From Halictus rubicundus (Eukaryota; Arthropoda; Insecta; Hymenoptera; Halictidae), in NCBI RefSeq assembly GCF_050948215.1, contig NC_135163.1, positions 1,488,001-1,552,000 of the forward strand: DNA of 64,000 nt. Reading direction: 5' to 3'. A program made the position numbers and the translations under genes. The notes below the pieces were generated by a model that searched no databases, was not told the DNA's origin, and saw only the letters and a program-made list of their open reading frames with translations. How positions within the stretch are numbered: position 1 is the stretch's first letter; every line of letters begins with the position of its first letter. This document shows, one piece after another, positions 1 to 13,100 of the stretch.

Positions 1-123
1 ACAACACCTTCGGCTCGTAGCCCGAACCCTCGTTGAAGCCGTCCTCGTCGTCGGTCAGCGGGTTTTTGTCTTCGTCTATGCCGCCGCCGGATCCGCTTCC
101 CGACCCGTTCCAGTCCGTGTCCT
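1..123 (-). CDS. dlp: dlp glycosaminoglycan-attachment exon (cut by window edge)
   Basis: The acceptor AG reads as CT at 124-125, and the exon enters in phase 1, finishing a Glu codon. It encodes EDTDWNGSGSGSGGGIDEDK followed by LTDDEDGFNEGSGYEPKVL-like acidic sequence. The clustered Ser-Gly dipeptides flanked by Asp/Glu are the expected heparan sulfate attachment sites near the glypican C-terminus. The exon stays open past position 1, so its donor or stop and the GPI signal lie outside the window. Confidence 0.88.
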
Positions 124-2757
124 CTGCAATTTCGAAAACATCGTTATCATGTCTACGTTCTTGGCACAGTGATCCGAAACTGTCGAAACGCCAACTAAAT
201 TCACGAAACTTCGATTCTTGAAAACACTCGGCGCTTGTATTTCCGGCGAGCATGCAAATGGACTGCTATCAAAAGACCCGTGCTCTTCATTAGGGTTGCA
301 TTGCAATCGGCAAGTACGGATCGAATGATATATTCCGTGTCACGAGGACCAGCTTATCGCGAAGCAAAATGCCGTCGACTGGCAGCTCCATTTAATCGAT
401 TCTCATTATCTATCGGACATCGTCGTTGATTACGCGAGTGGATCTCCGTTTATGTATTAGGTGAATAGCGCGTGATACGCTGCCACCATTGGTACGTCCG
501 CGGACCGATATTCGCTTTAACCCTTTCGTTATTTAGTCCGTACGATATATGGCAATGAGCTGCCACGGTTTCTAGTTCGTGCGTCACACGAACAGTGCGA
601 ACGACCTTAAAATTTCTAATCAATTTTAGAATTCGTTCGAATTTTATGAATTTTTTAACGAAAGATGAAAGATATTGGTATTTCGCTCCTATTTCTCGCA
701 ATCAATGAAGAACATTTTTATTATGCACAAATATCCGCAGTTTAGTAGCAAGAACAAAAACTCAAGGGGGGAACCTTGTGTAAAATGAAATTTTTGAGCA
801 CTTTTTTTTTTGTTTAAATCGATAGAAAATTTCCTCAGGAATACGATAAAAATGGTTAGAAAGTGATCAGAGATGTTCTTGTACGTTATTTTCAAAATAA
901 AGTGAACGGTTGTATTGAGCGGAGCGGCTCAGGTAGTCGGGCACTCGTCGGAAAGGCTCGTGCTTCTCGAAAAGAAGAAAAAACGGCTGAAGTACAACTT
1001 TTTGAGGAAGAGGAAGATCTGCTTCATGACCTCGATATCGCATTTTTGCACGATATACAAACACGTAACGTGTTTTTCACGTTGCTCAAACTTTAAACGC
1101 ATTATCCTCGAAACGCAAAATTTCAATTTTCGAAACCCGGTATATATATTCTATAAATAATTGGCCATAACATTACAAGCAACAATTTTTTAATTTTTTA
1201 TTTAAAAGATTGTTATTAACAGAAAATCCGTTTTGTTTCAAAACTTCGCCATTGTTGCAATTTTGCAAATTTTAATACAAGAAAAATGTTATGTTGTGCG
1301 TATTTGCATAAACTAACGATTCCATTTTGATTTTTTTGTTTCAGATCATTTTTGTGCACTGTACGCTGCTCTCTGCATTTCCAGGATTCCATTTTCGTGC
1401 CGCCATTGCACCATTGATATTAACGATTAAAATGTATAAAAAATATTTTTGTTTACATTATAACGATACTAAATGATACCTCAAACTTTGCATCAATCTA
1501 CGCATTACATTAAAAAAAAAATCTTGAAAAACAGGCCATCTACACAAGGTTCCCCCGCAATTGTAAAGAACCCAATTGCAGCGTTTCACTTCGAATATCT
1601 TCGAGCATAAACGAGAAACGCGGATAGCATAAGAAATGTCCAACATTTTTTGATCGAGTTGGTATTTTGGCGGACCGCGAAAGGGTTGATGAGGGAACGC
1701 GATGTTTCGTATCCGTCTCGTACGATACACGATCTCGGAGAACATTTATAATAATCTCAAAAATAGTAGATTTACCTGTGTCTATCCAATCGACGTCTTG
1801 GCCATTGTACGCGGACTTGAGTCTATTCGTGATGGTGGTCAACGCGAACACCTGATCTCGAACGATGGTTGGCCTCGGGCCCGAGCTGCGCACCTCCGGA
1901 TTCAAGCTCTGCGTTTCGCCGTTCGATGACACCGGGTATATGTACCTGTAGCCGCGACAATCAATATGCATTTGAGTTTTTCAACCATGCATGGGACCAC
2001 GGGACACCGTTACAATGGCTGTTTGACTACGCGTTGTAGATATTAGGGGCGGTTTGGGCAAAGGCTGGTTCTACGAGTCAAGCCAACGCGAATATCAAAA
2101 AGGGTCAACAAATGTTAGTTAGTTAGTGTTTTCTTTTCAAATTATTATGGGGTCACTGAATTATGGGTATACATTTCATCAAACCATTTTCTGTTAGAAA
2201 AGTTTATTCTTTAACCCTTAGCACTCGAATGGCGACTGTAAGGCGCCACTAAAAATTGCTGCATCATTATCCAAAATATATTTGACTTTATTAAATTTGT
2301 TTGCATTTAATAAATTACTGAACACTTCAGTACTGTACGAGTAAATTGCACCATTTTTGTATGTATAACCTGAAAAAAATGTATAGATGGGAAATATTCT
2401 AGGTCGGAAGAAATGTTTCGTTTTGGAGTTAAAATGGCTTCGAGTGCAAAGGATTAATAGGATACGTGTATCTGTTTGAACGGCATTTCTATTCGAATAG
2501 GTAAACGGTGATCCTGGTGGATTACGTTTTGATTAAAAAAGTACAAGAGCCATCAGATAATATCCATTTTCTCTGCTCATAATATTGGAAGCGCGGAACT
2601 TGTATCTAAATGGAAAAGATGTGTACAATCTTATGCTCATTAATTATCGCCAACAGAAGGTACATCCGTAGAAAGTTATTTTCCGATCAATCTAATACAT
2701 CTGCGGATCTGTACGCACTTTGTTCTCTCGCAGCTTTCTCAGCGAGCAGAAGAAAGT

Positions 2758-2795
<38 letters not shown>

Positions 2796-5700
2796 CGCGT
2801 GTCGAGTCGAGGGGCGTACGATCGAGCGATCGAATGGAACAAGAATTGTGCGACTCACTTGTCGACGTGCGTGCCGTTCCAACACTCTTTCGTGTTGCTG
2901 GGCGGGACCACAAGGCCGTCGTTGCACAGTTGGTACGGCAAGTAGACCCAAAACTGGCGGGAGTCCCGGACTCTCTGGCGAATCTCCTTCACGAGCTTGT
3001 CCAGGCTGGCTGCGGCCGAGGAGCCACGATCCTCGGTCAACGTTTCCTGATCGAAGTTCAGCGACTCGAGCTCCAGTTCGCGGTCGTCCCTGCGTCTGCG
3101 CCTCCTTCTACCGAGCTTCGGCCGACCGCAACCGGCGAACACTCTCTGCGAAACGTCGGGCCCGGTCTCCTGGAAGTTCATTATCGCCTCCGAGATTTTC
3201 AAATTGATCGGCCGGACCAGCATCTCGATGTTGAACGGGCCCAGTAGCCGCTCCGCCACCTTGTCCACGGCCTCTGAAATTCGATCGCGAGCGAACAACG
3301 TTCCCATTAACCGTGTCGACGCTTTTCGTGTCGAAATAAATTACTAAGTAAATCGTTTTTACTCGGTTAACTGCGAAATACAGACAATACTAAATCGCTA
3401 GATCTTACTCGTCTGTGAAGAAAGATTGTTCTATTATACTAGCATACACGCTTAGGAGCACAGGCGAGAAAACGTTAACCGTTGGCCAGCTTGCTGTGCA
3501 ACGTGGCAGTCAAAGTGCCAATAAAAATTAGTTGTATCCTTCGCCGGTGTTGAAATAATGTAGTCACATCGTGAGTAAAACTCACATCCGGGAATGTCGG
3601 GGCGTAAACGCGGCGTCGCTTTGGCTGTTACAATGTAACAACTTATAAAAAGCCTAATGGAGTGTGCGTCATATGTCGAAATGACGATCGGAGGAAAAAT
3701 GACGATCGACACGAGACTAGAGTGGGGAAGACGTTAGCTGCACGTCCACCCAAAGTTCAGTTCGATAAAAGAATCGGTTTGGGCAGGACATACCTGGTAC
3801 GTGTAATAAGTTCGACACAAGAGTCGATTTAGGCAGGACATACCTGTGTTATATATATATATATATATATCAAGTTTTTATATTAAAGAAAGTTCCTTAT
3901 TCACTAACGCTGTGCTTTATGATAGCACAAACATCATTCCTATCATATCCTCGACAGTCGGGATCGTAGAAATTGCATAAGGCGATCCGAAACGAATGTC
4001 GAGGCTACTGTAAATTAAGAACGGTGTGCCGGCTAGGTATTTCCTGTTTGCGATGAACAAAAGTGGTCAACTGGCGACGACGCGACGATCGCATATCGAA
4101 CGGCGCGAGCCCGTAATTACCGTGGAACAATAGACGGGAAATTACTCACCGACAAAGTGATTCCATTCAGCGTCCAGAGCCGCATGCTGGGCCAAGCAAC
4201 CCTTCATCACGTTGGTACACATGTCGCCGCACGCTAGCACGTTCCCGGCGATCCCGCTGCACGACGGGCAGACTGTCATTCTAGTGAATGCAGCTGCACA
4301 GTCCGTGGACGGCTTCAACTGCAAACACAAAACGATTTTCCAGCTGTCCCCTGGGTTAAGCGCGACGAGGCGACACCGCACCTTTTCGAGCCAGCCGAGA
4401 TTCGTTACGAGCTGGAATCGTTGAATCGACCAGCCGACGGTGATGGTACGTCGCACGAGATAACTATAGATTAACCTGTTACCTTCCTAGCTTACCCTCT
4501 AAATCGGAAAGAGCGTTTCCGTTCGAAAAAATGAGAAATCGCTCTTATCCCGTTATTTTCTCAGACTTAGAGAGTACAATTTCCGGCAATGCTTGCCGAA
4601 GCTACCTCATTTTTAAGAAACAACATGTTTTCTCGACGAAGAACGGTAAACTAATTTTCAATTTTTAGTGAACATCGATAAAGTTTAGACAATCGCTTGA
4701 ACGTTATATGCTCCGCGGTGAATGCATTAAAATTTGAAGGCGAGTTAACTGCTCCACCGCGGCGCGTAAGCATTTTCCAGCGACGAGTTGACTCGTTATT
4801 CTCGATTAACAGGTTAAGGAGAAGAAGAAGAAGAAGAAGAAGAGATCGAGTCTCACCGACTGCATGTTTTTCAGGATGTCTGCAGCCACGGTCAGAGCCT
4901 GGCTAAACGCCCTTGTCGCGACGAACGATCTCTTGATCTGGACGCCCAGTTTCTGGGGGACATCGCCGAACGGCCTCATCTCCTTCATACTGTCGCCCAC
5001 GCACTCCAGATACTTATTGTCGAAATTGTATTGGCTGTTCAGGACCGTGAACATTTTCAGGTAGAGCGTGTTGAAGAAGTTGTCCATGGCGTCGTTCAAG
5101 TTGACCTGAAACAACAGTTCAGCGTGTCATCGACGAAATTCGAGCCTAATCAAAGTTTATCCATGTTTGGTAGCCGTGTAAAGCATGGATCGTAATTGTT
5201 ATAACCAAAAAGAAAAAAGAATCATAGAATAACAAGTATTTCGTATTGGTTACAAATAAGGATTATAAGTAACCGATAATTTTTTCTCTTGTCGGTAAAT
5301 GGTATCGTTAAGAGAAATTCATTTCGATCACTTATAACAGTTATCAATTTATTTCGGTAGCTCATAACAGTTATCAATGAGAGAAGTTCATTTCAATCAC
5401 TCATAACAGTTATCGACGAAGGGAATTTGTAATAGTTATTATTAAATAGTACAACTTTTAAATGGTAGAATGCTACAATCAAAATTTAATGCGACAAGCA
5501 TGAGTTTTTCTAAATTTTCTCCTGACAAATTACACCGCAAATCATCTAACGTTAATTTTAGAGCGGAAAAGGTTCGTTCAACGCTAACCTGAGTTGCGGA
5601 CACAACGTGAATTATGCACGCTAATTTTGATAAACCCGGGAGGAGGCTATATTTCTGATTTTCCTAGTTAAAAACATTTTGAAAATTTTTTTTTTAGATT

Positions 5701-8700
5701 TTTTGTTGTTCTTACGGTCTGTTGATTCGTCTTGTTGTGCGAAACCTTCTCAATGAATTTTACTGGCTTGCTCCAACCGAAAAAGAGTAGACAACTCAGT
5801 AATTAAATAAGCAACTGAAATGAATTTTTTCATCAATAATTATTGTGAACAAGTGGAAAGAAATTCGATCATCGCTAACTGTTGCGAGTGATTGAAATAA
5901 ATTTCTTTCATCGATAACTGTTGTGAGCGATCGAAATGGACTTCTCTCGTCGATAATTGCTTTGAGCAATCGAAACAGTTTTCCTGCATCGATAACAGTT
6001 ATCGAGGAGGGTCCAATTTTCTGAACACTAATAATTATTATTTATAACCCAAAAGTATACAAGTCGATATGTTTTAATCATTTTGTTCTTCGAATTTTTT
6101 TATTTATATTGTGTGTAGATTATCTTAAATTTCAATAACAATCAACGATTAATGATTTTTATCGTTGACAATTTTAGAATAACTGTTATTTTTGGTTCCT
6201 GGTGTAAAGTCATCGTGTTATGCGAGTCCGCGTTCTACGAACTTAAGAATTATTACGAAAAATCAGGTTTGGAAAACTGACAAAATTGCGATGTACAGCC
6301 AAATCTGACGATTAGACTGAATTAGATTAGAATTCTTGAACATTTTTATGAATTATTTGACATCAAAATATAGGGAAAATGAGAACATTGTTTTCGTTCC
6401 TATGCTTCTGGTAAAGAGAAAAGAGAATGATGCACGAAAGAAATACATATTTGTGTAGCTCCAGTATCTTAAAATGAATACAGTCAATTTTTATTTTGCA
6501 TAAAAGTCCGCAGTCTATTTATGACTGTAGACATTTCTCGCGAATTGGACATTCGTAAACGCATAAAGATGGTAGTACAATGATTATAGAAACGAATTTT
6601 CTTTTCCAAATGAAAAATGCGAATGTATAATAATTAATGCGAGGGAAAGAATTCTTCCTACAATTACGCTCGGAAGATCGTCCTCAGCATATTTAGTTTC
6701 GCGTTGAACACTCGAGACGAACGAAGTTATTACCGCTGATCGATCGAAAAGGGGAAACAAAGAAGGATCGTCCGAGGATTATCCATTCGTAGATATTTCC
6801 GCTGTATAGTTTTTCATCCTGGCCAATATTCGAGCGTGCCGATCGAAGGAATAATCCGGCGGGCGTATTATCGAGTCGGCGCGGCATCGAAACGGGGGAA
6901 GTAAAAGAAGAAGAAAAAAAAAAAGAAACAAGCAAACGATGAATCCTCGATAAATTCGAATCCTCCTATTCTGCGAGGCGAGACGCCATATATATGTATC
7001 GTCGATATGAATTTGTTGCCGGAATAACAGCGAGTCGTAGCGATCCGAACGCACAGTAGTAAATTCTTTACGGAGCACCCAGCATGTCAGAGGAATGCAA
7101 ATTGATCTAACTGCTCACTCCGGATGATCATATTCGGATATATATATATATATATATAGTAGAATCGTGGTTAGGCTACTCGATGTGAAAGCATAGGAGT
7201 CAGGGGTGGAACGTAGGACACATTCTTCCTTCTTTGAAAATCTAGCTGGCCGCCAGGCTATCGATCCATTTCTAACGTACTATTCGTTTGGTCGCGTCGC
7301 GTCGCTTCTGTGCAACTCGATACATACACAGTATGTACTACACAAAAGTATTTGGTTGCTTGCAGCGTTCACCGCTTACAGAAGAAAAGAAGAAAAGAGG
7401 AAAAGTTCAGGACAGAGATCACTTTGACAGTCAAAGAAAAAGCTCTTATTTCGCGACAGATTATCTAGCGTCAAATGGTCTTACCGAGGAAATATTTGCA
7501 ACCACAAATATATATATATTTTTCTTTCTTTTTTGGCGTTTTGGTAACCAATATGGTGGTCGTCGATCGAGCAAACGAAATAAACGAAAACTCACCGTCC
7601 CCTTGGCGTAATAATTCTCCAGTTCCTTGAACAGATCCGTGAAGACGTACGAGTTCTGTTCGTAGAGCATGCCGTAAGTTTTCTTGAACATTTCGTGGAA
7701 GCTTTTCTTGCTGTCTGCCAGCAGAACCTTGAAGAAATCTGAAAAAAGAAAGAAGAGAAACCTTGTCGGTGAACACGATCGTTATCACGCGTCGCATCAA
7801 CGTTTCCAACACCTATTAGACAAGTGCAATAAATGCATAAAGACCCGCAGTCCACCAATTAAAGTTCCAAGACCACAAATCACGTTTCTCTTTGTACCCA
7901 TCGTATTTCATTTGCTTCTTTGATGACTAAGCGATCGTCTCAATGATTTTTCACCGAAGCGCAACACAGACTTTGCTTGTAAGTATCGCGGCTGCAACTA
8001 TCGAGATGCAGTTGCACTCTGCGTTCAATTTCGTTTAGAAGAGCCTGACGTAACGGTCTGAAATATTCCGAGTATGCGAGCAAGGATTGCCTTCGCGCAG
8101 ACTTTAAAAAATCGCTGCCCTTTTAATAGTCGATGAAAGCAATTAGAAAAGCAAACACTTCGACAATTAGTGTGTAGTATGTACATGGTATGTACAGTCA
8201 ATTATACTACACGCTTGAAACTCGAAGGAAATTCACCCTTTATAGTAGACAATTTTTTTCAACAAAACAGATTATAAAACACAAAAACTCAAATTTTCAA
8301 TGTGTCGCCACTTTGTTCATTTGCAACTTTATTCTTGAGATGGCTGTATTCATACCAAGTAAGAAAATAACAAGTTAAAAATCGCATAACTTTGTTAATA
8401 TTGGACCATGCGACTTGAATTTTTTTAAAGAAGTTAGAACAATTGGTTTGCTATATAAAGTGAAAGAAATTTTTTACAAAAATTGCAATTGAATAACTAG
8501 AGCTTGCATTGAATATTTAGAAAGTACGATCTGTAGATCTGTTTGAATTGTACATATTCTGAGAATTTCATAAAAATCGATCAATGTTGCAATGAACTAC
8601 AGATGTTCCAAAATAATCACATAAAGGCGAAATTCCCTGACAAGGCCAAAATTCTGCGATTTTCACACTTAAGCTTTCATCGTTAAACGTTTGTAGCTCA

Positions 8701-10104
8701 TTGCAACGTTGATCGATTTAGATGAAATATGCAGAATACATATGTATAATCGAAGACAATTCTTTGTTTCCTTGTTTCGGATCACTTGGAGAGACTGGAT
8801 CGCGGGAACCTCGAAAAAACTGTTTTTATCACTATTTCTAGTAACAAATTTATCGTTTAAACAATCTCATAGTAGGATAAAAACAAATTTTTTGTATTCT
8901 TGAAAGTTTATATAACAGGCATGTAAAAGTTCACACAAGGATTTCTCCAACTTAAGTTAGGGTTAGGGTTAACTACAAACATGTAAAAGTTTAAATTCAC
9001 AACGTTTACCATTTTCGAGTAAAAAATTGGTAAAGAACACCCGTCGCACGGAGGTTAGATGCATCTCAAAGTGAGTGCAGTGCGCAGACATCGTCCCCGA
9101 AGTGTTGAACAAAAAGGCTCGAATCTACCGTACCGCTCGAAAAAGACAGAACTAAATCGCAGCTATAATCATCCAAAACGGTCTTTGATTAGCCGCCCTT
9201 GTACGCCGAGCAACCAGCACCCTGTGTCTCGGTATGGGGCCGGCCACGTTTTTTCCCTCCGTTGGATTCGTTCAGTCCGACGATGCCCATACGAGCGAGA
9301 AGAAGATCCAGGCGATTATCGACCGGTCGGATAAAGGTTCTCGATCGGTTGCTCGTGGGTTGTCGCCGGAAGGAAAAGCCGGCGGACACTCGAGCCAGTC
9401 CGGCAAGAGTGTGGTCGGCGGCTTTTCCCAAACCCCATCCCCGTTCCTCGTCTGAATCCCCAATTGCGGTCGCGCGGCACCCTCGACGCGTAACCCCGTG
9501 GATCTCTGTGCCCCGAGAGCCCGGGGTTCTTATCGTCGCTTCAGCCGCGAAGAATGTGATTAAAATTCCTTTTAACGACGCTAGGGAGAACAGAGAGTGC
9601 GAGAGAGCCCCTGTGCGACGGAATCGTCGCCAAGCCGCGCCGAGTCGCGCCGCGCCGGCTACGTTGACGCTCCCGACAAAAAGCTACCAGACTGCCGCGT
9701 CGCGCCACTCCGCGCGAAAGGGGAACCAAGTGCTTTGTACGTGCGCCAGCAACCACCGGCGCTGAACTTTGTCAGAGATTTTAATTCGAGCTGCGAGAAG
9801 CTGCCCGTCTATTCTCGCCAGGAGCGGGTCGCGCGACGGCTTTCCCCAGTTTCACCGTGAAAAACCATTCGCGGAAAACGGAGTCGCTGCGCTGTGGCCG
9901 TTTTTCTAGGGCATCGCGTCCGTCGACACAGTGAGACGAAACTGACGATCCGACGGCGATCGAAAATCGATTTTTGTTGTACAGTACTCTCTCCCAATCA
10001 GGCTTGCCGGACGGGTTTGTATTCCTCTCAAAATGCTTCCCCCTCTACCACCGAATGTGGCTCGATTCTCCTCTAGCAACTCTCTGCACGATGGGATGCG
10101 TGAC

Positions 10105-10150
<46 letters not shown>

Positions 10151-13100
10151 TCTTTCTCTCTCTCTCGTGTATAGGGTATGGGACCCAATTACTGTGCCTA
10201 CATTAATTATACTTATTTTTAAAGCACAATGAATATTAAAAAAGAGATATTACATTTTTTCATTAAAATCTGTTAATACGTATGTTATATATCTCTTTTT
10301 TAATATTCATTATGCTTTAAAAATATGTACAATTGATTTAGGCATAGTAATTGGTACCCCCACAGTAATTGGGTCTCTTACCCTAGAGTCGAGAAAGGGG
10401 AATCTGGTGGTAGAGGGGGAAGCTTACGGACTGTACTCTGACATGCCTGCTCCCAATCAGTGTCTTGTCTCCCACTCTATCCTTCCCCTTCTATGACGCT
10501 ATTCGAACACGTGGGGATCAAATTTGGACAGTTACTGTAGAGACCTTTGCGACAGTTACGGAGATAGTTGGACACGGGGCTGTAGGCGAATATTTTTATA
10601 ATCCGACTGATCGTCTAGTCCGGATGCCACCGAAACGCCACCCCTCGAAATTTCATTGAAATCAGAGGAGACATCTCTGACGTAATCCTCGCGAGTACAA
10701 AGCACACACGAGCAACGAATGCTTTTTACTCTGGGGGCACGTTGAATTTGCCCGGGGCGGAACGCTTCGGGGTGAATGATGTCAGGTAGAGGCACGAAAC
10801 ACCGCCTGTCTCTCTCTCTCTCTTTCCGTATAGAGCGCACCAGTTTCGTTACTTTTGATTTTGAGGGAATCAGAGCAGAACCTATACCGTGCCGGATATA
10901 GAGTATGTGACGCGAGATACGCATCAGGGGGAAATGCGAGAGCCGGCGAATGGTGGACATGGACAGTTGATCGAATCGTCGATCGAGTATCGGGATTCTT
11001 CGGGGACTGGCTATTCTGGAAACAATTTGGAACGTCGACCGATGATGCTCGCAGCGGACGCTCGAACTCTTCGTCGACTCCACGAAGGATAAAAAATCTG
11101 TAACGCTACTGCTTTGTATATTTTATCGAATTCTTCAGAAGCTAATCATTACATTACAGACCTTGTGTTCCATTAATTTCAGTACAATTTAAGTACAATT
11201 AATATTAAGGCGATCTTGAGTTTGATCAAAGTCAATACAACTTTGTTTTAACCCATTTGCATCATAAGGAAATATGAAAAGAAGGCCTTTATCAGCAAAC
11301 TTATTTTTTTATTATATTTAATACTAGAACGACCGGATCAGTCAAAATGACTGCTTCCTAATTTTTTCTTTTACAATTACTGAAATTGTAAAAATGTTTT
11401 CATCAGAAATTTTTTAATGAACCTCTTCATTGAAGCACATATTACAATAAAAGTTGTATGAAGTCTGAATGGGCACAGTCTTGTCACTGTTACAAAGCAA
11501 TATACGTCAGTCGCATTTATTGCACGGTCGTTCTAGTGTTAAGTACAAAAATGACTACAAGTAAAAGAACTTCATATTTTAGCATTATAAGAAAAAATCA
11601 GAATTACTACTTTCATCTCCAACAACACCCTCCATTTCTATTTTTTAGCTAACGAATAATGATAGTGACCAGGAAAATTCAGCGTATATATACGCTGCGG
11701 TGATAGTGACCAGGAAAATTGAGCGTATATATACGCTAATGATGCAAATGGGTTAATATCACGTTGTTACCGATGGAAGGACGAACTCAGCAACCCATAA
11801 TATGGTGACCTTGACTTGGACTTTGTAAAAACCATTGAAAATATTGAAGGTCACCGAAGGATACCGAATTATTTCAGACGGTAGTTCTTACTGACTCACC
11901 CTGTACAGTGTTTCGTTTATCTGAAAACGGAAATATCTCGTGATGCACTGAAGTTACCAAAAAAAGTTTGTGTACAAAAATTTGTCGTTCGGTATGAAGG
12001 GAACAATCTTATGGTGTAATTTTTTTCAAGACTCGAATAGTGGTGGGGGAAATTTCTGTTCATAATGTTATGATATTATGTTATGTATATAAAATAGATA
12101 ACAATTCCGAAAGGAGTTTGAAATTCCAAAAAGAGCTTCGATCGTGTATATCTGGCTATCGTGACGTTTACAAGCACGTGATCAAACGACCGTCGTCGCA
12201 GAAACTTACCACTGACTTCATGGTAACAACAAATAAATCAACTCTAATATTTTCAACTGACGAAAGCGATTTTGAACCAGTTCATCACAAGAAGATGCGC
12301 GTTTTGGACTACGACGAGTAGTATTGAATTATGTGCATTTTGAAAATTTCTCCATGTTTAAAATGAGAAATTAAATTTTTTAAAAATGTTTCCATGTGTA
12401 ATTTAATTATTTATTTTGTTTGGAAAGCACTTTCTCGCTATTTCGTAAATATTTGACATATTTCTTAAGTGAGACTTTTTTTTAAGCAGTCCCTCTCCAC
12501 CGCATAAAAAAATATTCTTTAATATGTTGTAAAAAATTATTTGTTATAGCTATTTATGAAGTTTCTGAATATTTTTTTTTTGTGCGTTTTCTTTTATGCG
12601 GTCCCTATCTACCGCACAAAAACAGGTTTGACTGTATTGTAGAACCGTATAGTGTTGCTGCTATACGATGTAAAGAACAACACGAGGAATGAAGGAATTT
12701 TCTGATACGTCTTCTAGTTTGGTCACGGGGTGTGCATCAACCCGGCGAAATTTCATTGAAATCGTAGGGGGCCACCTCTGAAGCAGTCCTTGTCAGCTGC
12801 TTCTCGCTATTTACTCTCTTTCCCTTTCAGCCGGTGTTCCAGCGGTATCTGCCCCTCCTCGTCGTCCACTTTCCGACCCGGTTGCTCTCTCCTTCTGTCG
12901 GCGGTTGTGTCGCCGTACTTGCACTCGCGGCGAGTGGAGAGCAAAGTGGGCGTAGGTAGCTAGATGCGGCTAGGTAGCTGCGACTCAAAGGGAAGCGCGT
13001 CGACCGTCGGAGAAACGGTGGCGGTCGGCTGCAAGGTGGGAAGGGTACCTGAAGAGCACCGGCACCCCGTGGTACGAGTCCACGGGGAAAGATCGAGGCT

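Noticed and set aside
2720..3247. Plus-strand ORF of 175 codons over the Arg-rich dlp exon
   Set aside because: It is the antisense shadow of the glypican exon plus the CGAAAA microsatellite.
8950..8975. TTAGGGTTAGGG motifs as interstitial telomere (also 13386-13402)
   Set aside because: Only two units are present at each place, within ordinary intron sequence. Most insect telomeres use TTAGG, so this is likely chance.
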